A stretch of 64,000 nt of DNA from Kaistella sp. Its GTDB lineage: Bacteria; Bacteroidota; Bacteroidia; Flavobacteriales; Weeksellaceae. Of the stretch, positions 1 to 9,893 are shown one piece after another. A model generated the notes under the pieces. It saw only the letters and a program-made list of their open reading frames with translations. It ran no database searches and was not told where the DNA came from. Each line of letters opens with the position of its first letter. The stretch's first letter is position 1. The stretch is taken from contig JAIBEW010000007.1 in the NCBI GenBank assembly GCA_019459085.1, positions 1-64,000 of the forward strand, given 5' to 3'. Made by a program: the position numbers and the translations under genes.

Positions 1-42
<42 letters not shown>

Positions 43-153
43 TCCCCAGAAAAAAGGATGTCGCTTCAATCGCTCACGCACAGACGGGAATGTTTAACAA
101 TAAATTACGGCAATTAAAGTTTTCCTTTTTTTACGAAATGCTTACTTTTGGGA

Positions 154-438
154 ATGACCAAAGAAGAATCCATCAAAAACCTTATGCAGATTCCAGGAGT
201 CGGAAAATCCATTGCCAACGATTTATTCCAGATTGGAATTTTAAAGACCGATGATCTGAAAGGCAGAGATCCCGAAGAACTTTTTGCTGCTTCCAATGCT
301 AAAGTAGGAGCCGTGCAGGACCGGTGTCTGCTATATGTATTTCGCGGTGCGGTTTATTTTGCAGAAACTCCTAAAGAAAAACACATTGAAGAGAAACTGA
401 AATGGTGGAACTGGTCCGACAAAAACCTTAAAAAATGA
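154..438 (+). CDS. Helix-hairpin-helix domain protein (Cdd1 / pathogenicity-locus type)
   Basis: IPGVGKSIANDLFQIGI helix-hairpin-helix motif; ATG at 154 (track start 148 is TTG); stop overlaps next ATG (ATGA). Confidence 0.75.
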   Translation: MTKEESIKNLMQIPGVGKSIANDLFQIGILKTDDLKGRDPEELFAASNAKVGAVQDRCLLYVFRGAVYFAETPKEKHIEEKLKWWNWSDKNLKK

Positions 439-1277
439 AAATTAACATCGATAAAAATATCAAAATCCAACAACCGGGCGCGCGCGGTTTTCTTGCCGAT
501 GCTTTTTATCCGGAAAATTCGGGCAAACTGCCGCTCATTGTTTTTGCCCATGGATACAAAGGGTACAAGGACTGGGGCGCCTGGAATTTAATGGCGGAAA
601 AATTTGCGGAAGCCGGTTTTTTCTTTGTGAAATTCAATTTTTCTCACAACGGAACGACTTTCGAAAATCCTTCTGATTTTGATGACCTTGAAGCTTTCGG
701 AAACAATAATTACACAAAAGAAATGTCGGATTATGATGCAGTTCTGAATCATTTTTATGAAGATCAAAGAATTGATCAGGAGAAAATTGCGATTATCGGT
801 CACAGCCGCGGCGGCGGAATTTCGATCATCAAAGCCTGTGAAGATGACCGCGTAAAACTTCTCGTGACTTTGGCCGGCGTGAGCAACTTCAAAAACAGGT
901 TTCCACGGGATGAAAGACTGGAAAAATGGAAAAATTCGGGTGTCATGTTTTCAGAAAACGGCAGAACCAAACAGCAGATGCCGCACTTCTATCAGTTTTA
1001 TGAGGATTATAAAAAAAACGAAGACCGTTTTAATATTCAGTACTGTGCACAGCATCTGGATAAGCCTGTGCTGATTATTCAGGGAACCGCTGACGAGGCT
1101 ATAAAAGAAAAAGAAGCCTTGCTGATTCACGAATGGTGTAAAAAATCAGAACTCTTCATAATGGACCATGCCAATCATACCTTTAGTGCCAAGGAACCGT
1201 GGTCTGAAGAAAATCTTCCGCCGGATTTGCAGATTGCCGTTGAAAAGATTATTTATTTTATGCATAAAAACTTGTAA
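435..1277 (+). CDS. Alpha/beta hydrolase (dienelactone hydrolase / prolyl oligopeptidase-like)
   Basis: IVFAHGYKGYKDWG, GHSRGGG nucleophile elbow, late D and H (TADEAI, DHANHTF). Confidence 0.85.
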   Translation: MKINIDKNIKIQQPGARGFLADAFYPENSGKLPLIVFAHGYKGYKDWGAWNLMAEKFAEAGFFFVKFNFSHNGTTFENPSDFDDLEAFGNNNYTKEMSDYDAVLNHFYEDQRIDQEKIAIIGHSRGGGISIIKACEDDRVKLLVTLAGVSNFKNRFPRDERLEKWKNSGVMFSENGRTKQQMPHFYQFYEDYKKNEDRFNIQYCAQHLDKPVLIIQGTADEAIKEKEALLIHEWCKKSELFIMDHANHTFSAKEPWSEENLPPDLQIAVEKIIYFMHKNL

Positions 1278-1303
1278 ATAATTCATTTCATTGGTTACTT
1301 TTG
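1272..1303 (+). promoter_or_regulatory. Bacteroidetes-type promoter for terC (TTG-N21-TACTTTTG)
   Basis: Matches -33 TTG / -7 TAnnTTTG consensus, 19 nt upstream of ATG 1323. Confidence 0.5.
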
Positions 1304-1322
1304 CACCAAACATAAAAATACC

Positions 1323-2144
1323 ATGGATTTATTTTCAGTACTGGAATGGCCGAATTTTGCGGATTATCAGATTTGGGTGAGTCTTCTGACTCTTACCTTC
1401 CTCGAAATCGTTCTGGGGGTTGACAATATCATCTTCATCTCCATTATTTCTAACAAACTGCCAGAAAAACAACAGAAATTTGCCCGCAATTTAGGGTTGG
1501 TTTTAGCCATGTTATTCCGGGTGATGCTTTTGCTTATGATCAACTGGATCATCAGTTTAAAGGAACCGGTCTTGACTCTAGGGTTTATCACCGAACCGGG
1601 CTCCGAAATTCCGCTGGCGCTGAGTTGGAAAGACATCATTCTTCTGGCGGGAGGTATCTTCCTGATTCTGAAAAGTACTTTTGAAATTCATTCTAAAATG
1701 CAGATCGATGAAGAAATACACACGCCTAAAAAAGTTACATCGGGTTTGATTACTACAGTAATCATCCAGATTATTTTGGTAGACATGGTGTTCTCACTCG
1801 ATTCCATTTTAACCGCGGTTGGTTTGGTTGATAATGTAGTACTCATGATTATTGCGGTGGTCATCTCCATCGGAATGATGCTGGCTTTTGCCGGACCGAT
1901 TTCCAGAATCATCAACAAGCACCCAAGTCTGCAGATGCTGGCTTTATCGTTCCTGGTGGTAATTGGAGTAATGCTTGTAGCCGAAGGAATCCATCAGCAT
2001 ATCAGTAAAAATATTATTTACTCGTGTCTGGCGTTCAGTTTAGCGGTGGAGATGCTCAATATCGGTTTGCGGAATAAAGAGAAAAAAGCGTTTAAAATCA
2101 GTCCTGATTTAAAAGACAATCTGGATATTGACGAGACAAAATAA
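1323..2144 (+). CDS. TerC family integral membrane protein
   Basis: LTFLEIVLGVDNIIFISI and VDMVFSLDSILTAVGL motifs, multiple TM segments. Confidence 0.92.
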   Translation: MDLFSVLEWPNFADYQIWVSLLTLTFLEIVLGVDNIIFISIISNKLPEKQQKFARNLGLVLAMLFRVMLLLMINWIISLKEPVLTLGFITEPGSEIPLALSWKDIILLAGGIFLILKSTFEIHSKMQIDEEIHTPKKVTSGLITTVIIQIILVDMVFSLDSILTAVGLVDNVVLMIIAVVISIGMMLAFAGPISRIINKHPSLQMLALSFLVVIGVMLVAEGIHQHISKNIIYSCLAFSLAVEMLNIGLRNKEKKAFKISPDLKDNLDIDETK

Positions 2145-2178
2145 AAAAAAGGAGTGAAAATTTTCACTCCTTTTTTTA
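2144..2178. terminator. Bidirectional intrinsic terminator
   Basis: GGAGTGAAAATTTTCACTCC palindrome flanked by A8 and T7, between convergent genes. Confidence 0.85.
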
Positions 2179-2183
2179 TTCTT

Positions 2184-3005
2184 TTATGAGGCTAATATTT
2201 TCCAGGCCTCTTCAATCTTATTTTGCAGAAGTAATTTCTGCGCTTCGGAATGAATTTTTTCATCACCGGAATAAATTCCCACCGGTAATTCTTCGGTATT
2301 GGCGAGCATTCCCAAATCGTTGCCCGTAAAAACTTTGCTGTATTTGATTTCATCCGGCAATCTGTCGAAACCGATGCCTTTCGTTACCAAAGGTTTCGGT
2401 ACTTCGAAAAGATTGTCTTCATTATTCCGGGAGTACCAGTTTCCGCCGAGTCGTGCGACCAGATCCAGTTTTTTCTGATCCAGATTTCCTTCTGCGTTCA
2501 GGTATTCTTCTCTGACGTGGATTTTAACGATCTCGCAAATGACCAGATTTCCGGCGCCGCCTTCCGTTCCCAGATGTTTGACTTCCAAGACCCTGCATTC
2601 CAAATTTACCGGGCATTCTTCGATGAGTTTTGGGTGTACAAGATCCGCATCTTTCATCGTTAATCCGGATTTCACAAATTCATTCACACCTTTTTCATAT
2701 TCGGTAGATGCGAGCGAAATCTGCTGAACGATTTTGTAATTCACGATACCGATCACGACTTCCGGAACTTCCAGAACATTTTGGAGCGTATGTTTCGTTG
2801 TATTGTCGCGAACCCTTCTCGCAGGCGAAAAAATCACGACGGGAGGGTTGGAGCTGAAGAGATTGAAAAAACTGAAAGGGCTTAAATTTACCTTTCCGTC
2901 TTTATCAACCGTTGAAGCCAAAGCAATCGGGCGCGGAGCGATAGCGGTCTGCAGAATCGTCTGCAACTGCAGATTATTTAAATCTTTTGGAGAGATTGTT
3001 TTCAT
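2184..3005 (-). CDS. Flavin reductase family protein (flavoredoxin-like)
   Basis: IAPRPIALASTVDKDGKVNLSPFSFFN FMN-binding split-barrel signature. Confidence 0.88.
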   Translation of the reverse strand: MKTISPKDLNNLQLQTILQTAIAPRPIALASTVDKDGKVNLSPFSFFNLFSSNPPVVIFSPARRVRDNTTKHTLQNVLEVPEVVIGIVNYKIVQQISLASTEYEKGVNEFVKSGLTMKDADLVHPKLIEECPVNLECRVLEVKHLGTEGGAGNLVICEIVKIHVREEYLNAEGNLDQKKLDLVARLGGNWYSRNNEDNLFEVPKPLVTKGIGFDRLPDEIKYSKVFTGNDLGMLANTEELPVGIYSGDEKIHSEAQKLLLQNKIEEAWKILAS

Positions 3006-3020
3006 TATTTTTTGTTTTTG

Positions 3021-3055
3021 ACCACGGCGACAAAACTCTTTGTGACTTTGTGGTT
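3021..3055. repeat. Intergenic hairpin-like repeat containing TCTTTGTGACTTTGTGGTT
   Basis: Its 19-nt arm recurs exactly (reverse complement) at 43137..43155. Confidence 0.6.
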
Positions 3056-3059
3056 CAAA

Positions 3060-4307
3060 TTAATTAGCCGGTAAAATTTTACCTGAAACTTCTCCAAACC
3101 CAACTCTGATTCCGTCTTTTTCCGCAAAACCACGCATGATGACGGTATCGTTGTCATCAATAAATTTCCTTTCTTGGCCGTTGCTCAGTTTTAGTGGATT
3201 CTGTCCGCGCCACGTCAGTTCCAGCATGGAACCGTAAGAGTGTGAGTTTTCGCCGGAAATGGTTCCCGATGCATAAAGGTCGCCAACTTCCACATTACAG
3301 CCGTTTACGGTGTGGTGCGCAAGCTGCTGGGTCATATTCCAGTACATGAATTTATAATTGCTTTCAGAAATGAGCGTTTCAGCACCGTTTTCCGGCTGAA
3401 GATACACTTCAAGCTGAATATCATAGTTTTTTTCGCCGGTAAATTTCAGATAATCCAAAACTTCAGGTTCCTGTTTTGGGGATAGAGTGCGAAATGGTTC
3501 CAATGCTTCGAGTGTAACGACCCATGGTGAAACTGAACTTCCGAAATTTTTAGCTAAAAACGGTCCTAGCGGCACATATTCCCAGCTCTGGATATCTCTC
3601 GCCGACCAGTCGTTGAAGATCACCATTCCGAATATGGCATCTTCTGCTTCCGCAGTGGAAATGCTGTCGCCCATTTCGGTGTTTTTATTCACGATGAACG
3701 CCATTTCGAGTTCGAAATCAAGCTGTTTCGACGGTCCGAAAATCGGCGAGTCTGCATCTGCGGGTTTTGTCTGACCTTTCGGACGGATAATATCAGTTCC
3801 CGAAACAACGATGGAGGAAGCACGTCCGTGATAGCCTACCGGAAGATGTTTCCAGTTCGGCAAAAGAGCGTTTGCAGGATCGCGGAACATTTTTCCCACA
3901 TTGGTAGCATGTTCGATGCTGCTGTAAAAATCAGTGTAATTGGGGATGTGAACCGGCATCATCATTTTTACCAGATCCAGATCGAAAAAACACTCATTAA
4001 TGGTCTTTTCGTCATTTGCAAGTTTGGAATCTTCACGTAAAAGTTCCTGAATTTTCAGGCGGACTGCATTCGTAACCGGTTTTCCGAGTTCAATGAACTC
4101 ATTCAAAGTATACGCTTCAAAAACATTTTCGTTAAGCCCTTCAATTTCATCAAAAAATCCGTAATCGTACAAAGTTGCAAGATCCAGGACAAGATCACCG
4201 ATCCTTGTACAGCAGGCAATGTATTCCTGGTTGAAAACAGCTACACCAAACGGTATGTTATGAATAGAAAAATCTGAATTTTCAGGATAGTTTACAAATG
4301 ATTTCAT
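3060..4307 (-). CDS. fahA: Fumarylacetoacetase
   Basis: FAH family motifs: DFYSSIEHATNVGKMFR, LPVGYHGRASSIVVSG, FNDWSARDIQ, ASGTISG. Confidence 0.95.
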   Translation of the reverse strand: MKSFVNYPENSDFSIHNIPFGVAVFNQEYIACCTRIGDLVLDLATLYDYGFFDEIEGLNENVFEAYTLNEFIELGKPVTNAVRLKIQELLREDSKLANDEKTINECFFDLDLVKMMMPVHIPNYTDFYSSIEHATNVGKMFRDPANALLPNWKHLPVGYHGRASSIVVSGTDIIRPKGQTKPADADSPIFGPSKQLDFELEMAFIVNKNTEMGDSISTAEAEDAIFGMVIFNDWSARDIQSWEYVPLGPFLAKNFGSSVSPWVVTLEALEPFRTLSPKQEPEVLDYLKFTGEKNYDIQLEVYLQPENGAETLISESNYKFMYWNMTQQLAHHTVNGCNVEVGDLYASGTISGENSHSYGSMLELTWRGQNPLKLSNGQERKFIDDNDTVIMRGFAEKDGIRVGFGEVSGKILPAN

Positions 4308-4386
4308 AGAATTTTTATTTTAAAGTGAAGGTCCAGAGCCTAAAGTTTTTTGTCTTTAATCCCTGAACCTCTTTATGTTGTACTTT

Positions 4387-4848
4387 TTATTTTTTATTGA
4401 CTGCGGATTCTTCGATCCACCTTTCTCTTGTGTTGATATCTACCAGATAGAGAATTTTCTTCTGTTTGGTCATCAGCAGGTTTTTGGTCAACGGCAGTGG
4501 AATTTTTTTACCTTCGAGTTTATCGGCTCTCAGAGAAATGATGTTGTGCTGCGGTCTTAGAATGTCTCCCGTGAAAATATTGGAAGAGCTTTTTCCGGTC
4601 GCTTTATCATCGAACATTTCCACATACGTCGCCTGGTTTCCTTTAATGATGATGAAACTTCTCTCGGTATGATCCTCAAAATCTTTGATCATGACGAATT
4701 TGGTGTCATCAATATTGACATCTTTCAGATTCTGATTCACACCACGTCGCTCTTCCAAACGGTCGAGAATGGCATTCATGGTTCCGTACTGTGCTTGAAG
4801 ACCTACTGCAGCTCCCAACAGTAATGCGGTCAGAAATATTTTTTTCAT
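4387..4848 (-). CDS. Hypothetical exported protein
   Basis: Signal peptide MKKIFLTALLLGAAVGLQAQ; the track start at 4884 is likely too long. Confidence 0.65.
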   Translation of the reverse strand: MKKIFLTALLLGAAVGLQAQYGTMNAILDRLEERRGVNQNLKDVNIDDTKFVMIKDFEDHTERSFIIIKGNQATYVEMFDDKATGKSSSNIFTGDILRPQHNIISLRADKLEGKKIPLPLTKNLLMTKQKKILYLVDINTRERWIEESAVNKK

Positions 4849-4883
4849 CGCTTTTTTAATATTTTTTAACCGCCGATTAGGCA

Positions 4884-6014
4884 TTAAAGGTTTCCTCTTC
4901 TTTCCTGTTCTTTTTCCAGCGCTTCAAAAAGAGCTTTGAAATTTCCAGCACCGAAACTTTGCGCGCCGTGTCTTTCAATGATTTCAAAGAAAAGAGTAGG
5001 GCGGTCTTCTACCGGTTTGGTGAAAATCTGCAAAAGATATCCTTCTTCATCACAGTCGATCAAAATTCCAAGATCTGAGAGTTTTTTGATGTCTTCATCA
5101 ATTGTTCCCACACGTTCAGGAACCATATCGTAATAGGCATCTGGCGGTGCCGGTAAAAATTCGATACCTCTGGCTTTCAGTTCCGTAACAGTTTTTATGA
5201 TGTCTTTGGTCGCAACAGCGATGTGCTGAACGCCTTCGCCTTCATAAAAATCAAGGTATTCTTCCACCTGCGATTTTCTCTTTCCTTCTGCCGGTTCGTT
5301 GATTGGGAATTTGGCAAAACCGTTGCCGTTGCTCATCACTTTCGACATCAGTGCAGAATACTCGGTGTTGATCTGTTTGTCATCGAAACTCAGGATATTC
5401 ACAAATCCCATTACTTTTTCGTACCACTCAACGGTCGGAATCATACGGTTCCAGCCTACATTCCCAACACAGTGATCCACGTACAATAGGCCCACATCTG
5501 ATGGATTATAGTCGCTTTCCCATTTCTGGAAACCGGGCATGAACTCGCCGGAATAATTTTTCCTTTCCACGAACATGTGAACCGTTTCACCGTAAGTATA
5601 AACTCCCGACATCCGGACTTCTCCGTGCTGATCGGTCATCGTTTGTGGCTCCAGATAAGGTTTCGCGCCGCGTTTTGTGGTTTCTTCGTATGCAGAATAG
5701 GCATCATCTACCCAAAGAGCCAGAACTTTTACGCCGTCTCCGTGTTTTTTCTGATGTTCACAGATCGGAGAGTCGGAATTTAAACCGGAAGTTAAAACGA
5801 TCCGGATTTTTCCCTGCTGAACGACATAGGAAGCCCTGTCGCGAAGTCCCGTTTCAGGTCCTGCATAAGCTAAAGACTGAAAACCGAAAGCAGTTTTATA
5901 AAAATGAGCAGCCTGTTTGGCGTTTCCAACGTAAAATTCAATATAATCTGTTCCGTTAATCGGTAAGAAGTTCTCGGCCTGTGCTATTTTTTCAGCGAAT
6001 GTGAGTGTAGACAT
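4884..6014 (-). CDS. hppD: 4-hydroxyphenylpyruvate dioxygenase
   Basis: YVDHCVGNV, GVQHIAVAT, FTKPVEDRPTLFFEIIERHGAQSFGAGNFKALFEALE C-terminal signature. Confidence 0.96.
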   Translation of the reverse strand: MSTLTFAEKIAQAENFLPINGTDYIEFYVGNAKQAAHFYKTAFGFQSLAYAGPETGLRDRASYVVQQGKIRIVLTSGLNSDSPICEHQKKHGDGVKVLALWVDDAYSAYEETTKRGAKPYLEPQTMTDQHGEVRMSGVYTYGETVHMFVERKNYSGEFMPGFQKWESDYNPSDVGLLYVDHCVGNVGWNRMIPTVEWYEKVMGFVNILSFDDKQINTEYSALMSKVMSNGNGFAKFPINEPAEGKRKSQVEEYLDFYEGEGVQHIAVATKDIIKTVTELKARGIEFLPAPPDAYYDMVPERVGTIDEDIKKLSDLGILIDCDEEGYLLQIFTKPVEDRPTLFFEIIERHGAQSFGAGNFKALFEALEKEQERRGNL

Positions 6015-6120
6015 CTGTTTGTTTTTATTAGAATTGATGCGCTAATTTACAAAATTTCTGAGACTTTTCTAATGATTCCTGAAAACAGAAAGTGCAGATC
6101 CCATGGTGAAATTATAAAAG

Positions 6121-6145
6121 AAATCCCGGAACACATCCGGGATTT
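6121..6145 (-). terminator. Intrinsic terminator
   Basis: AAATCCCGGA-acaca-TCCGGGATTT stem-loop downstream of the CoA-transferase. Confidence 0.75.
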
Positions 6146-6154
6146 TAATTTTCG

Positions 6155-7432
6155 TTAAAGACATTTAAATCTTTCGAACGTTGCTTTTTCGAGCATTTCA
6201 CGATCGTCGGGATGAGAAATATCGATGAGCGCTTTCGCCCGCTGTTTTAAACTTTTTCCGTAAAGATAGGCTGTCCCGAACTCGGTCACTACATAATGAA
6301 TATGGCCTCTGGTCGTTACCACTCCGGCTCCCTGTTTCAGAAAAGGAACGATTCTCGGCACTCCTTTTTTTGTGCGCGAAGAAATGGCGATAATCGGTTT
6401 TCCGCCTTCCGAAAGTGCTGCACCACGCATGAAATCCATCTGTCCGCCAATTCCGCTGAACTGAAAAGTTCCGATGGAATCTGCGCAAACCTGTCCTGTA
6501 AGATCAATTTCGATGGCAGAATTGATGGCGACCATTTTTTTATTTTTCATGATATTGATGGGATAATTCACATGCTCCACATCCATGAACGAAAAGGCCG
6601 GATTGTCATCAATATAATCATATAATTTGCGGGTTCCGAAGGCAAAACTGGTGATCGTTCTGTTCGAATGGGTTCCTTTGAATTTATTGTTGATGACATC
6701 ACTCGCGACCAAATCTACGATTCCGTCGCTGATCATTTCGGTATGAACGCCCAAATCCTTATGGTTGTGCAGACATTTCAAAACCGCATCGGGAATGGTT
6801 CCAATGCCCATCTGCAATGTAGATCTGTCATCGATGAGTTCAGCCACATTTTTTCCGATCAGAAGTTCATCGTCGCCCACTTTTGCACCGTAATCTACGG
6901 TTAAAAGTTCTTCATCATGCCACACCATTTTGTCGATTCTTGAAAAATGAATCATCCCATCACCGTGGGTTCGCGGCATTCTCGGGTTCACCTGCGCAAT
7001 GATGATTTTTGCATGGTCTACAGCACTTCGGGCGACATCCACTGAAGTTCCCAATGTGCAGTATCCGTGAATATCGGGCGGAGACACCGTTATCATCGCG
7101 ACATCGAGCGGTAAAATCCCGTTTTTGAAAAGGAGCGGGATTTCACTTAAAAAAACCGGCACAAAATCGCCGCGTTCAGAATTCACCGCGTCACGCACCG
7201 GAGTGGAAACAAATAATGAATTGATAAAAAAACTGTCTTTGTATTGCGGTTTTGCGACTTCAACATTTCCCTGCTGCGTGATGGAAACGAATTCAACGCC
7301 GGTCAGTCGGTCAGACTGTCTTGCGAGTTCATCGATGAGCAGATTGGGTGTACAGGCACTTCCGTGTGAAAAAATACGGTCGCCGCTTTTAACGAGCGCT
7401 ACCGCTTCTTCAGGACTTACATTTAGACTCAT
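6155..7432 (-). CDS. Acetyl-CoA hydrolase/transferase family (4-hydroxybutyrate CoA-transferase-like)
   Basis: QMGIGTIPDAVLKCL, HTEMISDGIVDL, GGQMDFMRGAALSEGGKPIIA, VVTEFGTAYLYGKSL. Confidence 0.88.
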   Translation of the reverse strand: MSLNVSPEEAVALVKSGDRIFSHGSACTPNLLIDELARQSDRLTGVEFVSITQQGNVEVAKPQYKDSFFINSLFVSTPVRDAVNSERGDFVPVFLSEIPLLFKNGILPLDVAMITVSPPDIHGYCTLGTSVDVARSAVDHAKIIIAQVNPRMPRTHGDGMIHFSRIDKMVWHDEELLTVDYGAKVGDDELLIGKNVAELIDDRSTLQMGIGTIPDAVLKCLHNHKDLGVHTEMISDGIVDLVASDVINNKFKGTHSNRTITSFAFGTRKLYDYIDDNPAFSFMDVEHVNYPINIMKNKKMVAINSAIEIDLTGQVCADSIGTFQFSGIGGQMDFMRGAALSEGGKPIIAISSRTKKGVPRIVPFLKQGAGVVTTRGHIHYVVTEFGTAYLYGKSLKQRAKALIDISHPDDREMLEKATFERFKCL

Positions 7433-7571
7433 ATTAGATTTTTAGTTTACTTATGGTTAGAATCGAACTCAAATTTACTTCATTTTAACCGGAACGATAA
7501 TGAGCAAAATCAGTTTCCTGTAATTATCTTTTAAATTCTATAAAATAATAGAACCGGACAAATTTTTTATG

Positions 7572-7599
7572 AAAAAAGCCAACTTTAAAGTTAGCTTTT
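7572..7599 (-). terminator. Intrinsic terminator downstream of hmgA
   Basis: AAGCCAACTTT/AAAGTTAGCTT inverted repeat with flanking A/T runs. Confidence 0.65.
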
Positions 7600-7608
7600 C
7601 TTTATAAA

Positions 7609-8796
7609 TTACTCCTGAGAACGGTCTTCCAGATGATTTTCATCGGTTTCGAGCCAGGAAGTTTTGTAAGTAGGATCTTCCACTTTCATGGCTTCTTCGG
7701 TTAATTTCAAAGGTCTGAATGGATCGACCATCACCGCATATTCTTCCGTGAATTTTTTGCCGATGCTTCTTTCCATGGCTCCGGGATGAGGTCCGTGAAC
7801 CACACCGCCCGGATGAAGCGTGAAATCCATCAGATCGATATGATTTCTGCTCATGAAATCGCCTTCCGTGTAAAATAAAACCTCGTCGGAATCGATATTT
7901 GAATGGTTATAAGGCGCCGGAATTGCGAGCGGATGATAATCGTACATTCTCGCCACAAAAGAACAGATGACAAAATTGTGCGCCTCAAACGTCTGATGAA
8001 TGGGCGGCGGAAGATGAACGCGGCCTGTAATCGGTTCAAAATTCTTGATATTGAACTTAAACGGATAGAAAAATCCGTCCCAACCCACGACATCAAAAGG
8101 ATGGGTGGCATATACGAAATCCCAGATCTGGTCTTCTTTTTTTACTTTAATGAGAAATTCTCCTTTTTCATCTTTTGGTTCCACGAAAACAGGCATTACA
8201 ATGTCCCTTTCGCAGAACGGCGAATGTTCAAGCAGCTGTCCGAATTCGTTTCGATAGCGTTTCGGCGTGTAAATCGGGGAGTGGCTTTCAACAACCAGAA
8301 AAACATTGTTCTCCGTATGGAATTCCATCTGATAAATCGTTCCCCGCGGAATGATGAGGTAATCGCCGCCCGAAAATTCAAGATTTCCGACAAAAGTTTT
8401 TAGAATTCCGGTGCCTTCATGAACGAAAAGCATTTCGTCGCATTCGGCATTTTTATAGAAATATTCGGTGGATTTTCGCGGTTTCGCGAGTCCCATTTTA
8501 AGGTCATTATTCAGCAGGAGGATTTTCCGGCTGTCTAAAAAATCGTCTTCAGCAGTAACATTCATTCCTTTGAACATTCTGGGCGTTACATTTTTGCCCA
8601 CCGCGATTTTCGGTGTTACATCTTTGGGTTCGCTGATGGATTTAATCTGAGTCGGCCGGTGAATATGATATAACAGTGAGGAAATTCCGTGGAAGCCTTC
8701 GGTCCCGAAAAGCTGTTCGTAGTAGAATTTATCGTCTTCGGATTTGAAAATGGTGTGCCTTTTCTGCGGAATCTTTCCGGATTGGTGGTATCTCAT
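7609..8796 (-). CDS. hmgA: Homogentisate 1,2-dioxygenase
   Basis: MRYHQSGKIPQKRHT; cupin ligand region HPGGVVHGPHPGAMERSIG; VGWDGFFYPFKFNI. Confidence 0.94.
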   Translation of the reverse strand: MRYHQSGKIPQKRHTIFKSEDDKFYYEQLFGTEGFHGISSLLYHIHRPTQIKSISEPKDVTPKIAVGKNVTPRMFKGMNVTAEDDFLDSRKILLLNNDLKMGLAKPRKSTEYFYKNAECDEMLFVHEGTGILKTFVGNLEFSGGDYLIIPRGTIYQMEFHTENNVFLVVESHSPIYTPKRYRNEFGQLLEHSPFCERDIVMPVFVEPKDEKGEFLIKVKKEDQIWDFVYATHPFDVVGWDGFFYPFKFNIKNFEPITGRVHLPPPIHQTFEAHNFVICSFVARMYDYHPLAIPAPYNHSNIDSDEVLFYTEGDFMSRNHIDLMDFTLHPGGVVHGPHPGAMERSIGKKFTEEYAVMVDPFRPLKLTEEAMKVEDPTYKTSWLETDENHLEDRSQE

Positions 8797-8882
8797 TTTT
8801 TACTTTTTGTTGTACGTAAATTTAATGAAATTTTCAGACTTGGGAAAAGGCTGAGAAATGGTTTCGAAAAGTTTATTTGAAT

Positions 8883-9428
8883 CTACACAAAATTCATCAC
8901 CGGTTCATAAAATTCTTCCTCCATCACTCCGAACTGCTGACAGAGAAGTTTGATGCCGTTGATGTTCTCAATTAAATTTTCGTTGGCTGAAAGGAGTGGA
9001 AGATCTCCCAACTCTGTATTCAGAACAAAAGTCTGGCTGTTTTTTTGAAATCCGGCTCTGGAAAAGGGAAGTTTTCGGAAGAAATTTTCTGAATTTTCAA
9101 TCTGAGTTTCAAAAATTTCAGGATAAATCAGGACGCCGCCTGCAATAATGTTTTTTAAAAGCGGGGAGAAATCCTGATCAGCGAAATCTTCCGTCATTAA
9201 AACAATATTGGGCCGGAATTCCGCTGCTTTTTGAACTTCGGAAGTCTCAAGAAGTACAAAATCGTTTCCCAAGGTTTCGTTTTGTCCATTCTGAAGAAAA
9301 AAATCCGTGTTTTTTCCATGAAAATCCAGCACCTGAAGCACGAGTTGGGCTATTGCAGGATTGGAAGCGTAGATCAGGACGCGGGTTTTGTTTTGGGAAT
9401 AGTCAGAAATTTCCGAAATCGAATTCAT
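8883..9428 (-). CDS. Hypothetical protein, possible Rossmann-like/Mur-ligase-related fragment
   Basis: Full ORF in an all-minus run; no decisive family motif. Confidence 0.6.
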   Translation of the reverse strand: MNSISEISDYSQNKTRVLIYASNPAIAQLVLQVLDFHGKNTDFFLQNGQNETLGNDFVLLETSEVQKAAEFRPNIVLMTEDFADQDFSPLLKNIIAGGVLIYPEIFETQIENSENFFRKLPFSRAGFQKNSQTFVLNTELGDLPLLSANENLIENINGIKLLCQQFGVMEEEFYEPVMNFV

Positions 9429-9449
9429 GTTTAATATTTATTTTTCGGA

Positions 9450-9881
9450 TTAATTATTTATCCTGGTGTCTATAAGAGGGCTAACCACGGCCGTGATATT
9501 TTCCCACTTTTTCCGGTCTTTTTCAAGGATAAAAGAGGCGTCGGTTTTAATTCCCGAATTTTCGCCATTCTTTACATTGATGGTCGTGGAAATATAATCG
9601 TATACTTTTTTGTAATCTTCTTCGATTTTCCTGAAACTGTTTGCTGAAAGCACGTCCCTGATTTCCTTCAGTTCCTCAGCCGACATTTTAAAATCTTTTT
9701 TGATTTTTTTGTTCTGGCCTTCAAAGGAATAATGGGCGCTGTTGCCTTTGATCAGAAGATTTTCATAAATAGGAGCAAAACCGCCGCTTCGGGAATAACT
9801 GATGTCGAAATCGGTGTATTTTTTCTGGGAACTGCAACTTGTTAAGATGATGGCTGCAATAACAAAAAACAAATTCTTCAC
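9450..9881 (-). CDS. Hypothetical lipoprotein (DUF6438-like layout)
   Basis: Lipobox ILTSCSS at N-terminus. Confidence 0.6.
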   Translation of the reverse strand: MKNLFFVIAAIILTSCSSQKKYTDFDISYSRSGGFAPIYENLLIKGNSAHYSFEGQNKKIKKDFKMSAEELKEIRDVLSANSFRKIEEDYKKVYDYISTTINVKNGENSGIKTDASFILEKDRKKWENITAVVSPLIDTRINN

Positions 9882-9893
9882 TTTTTATCTTTT

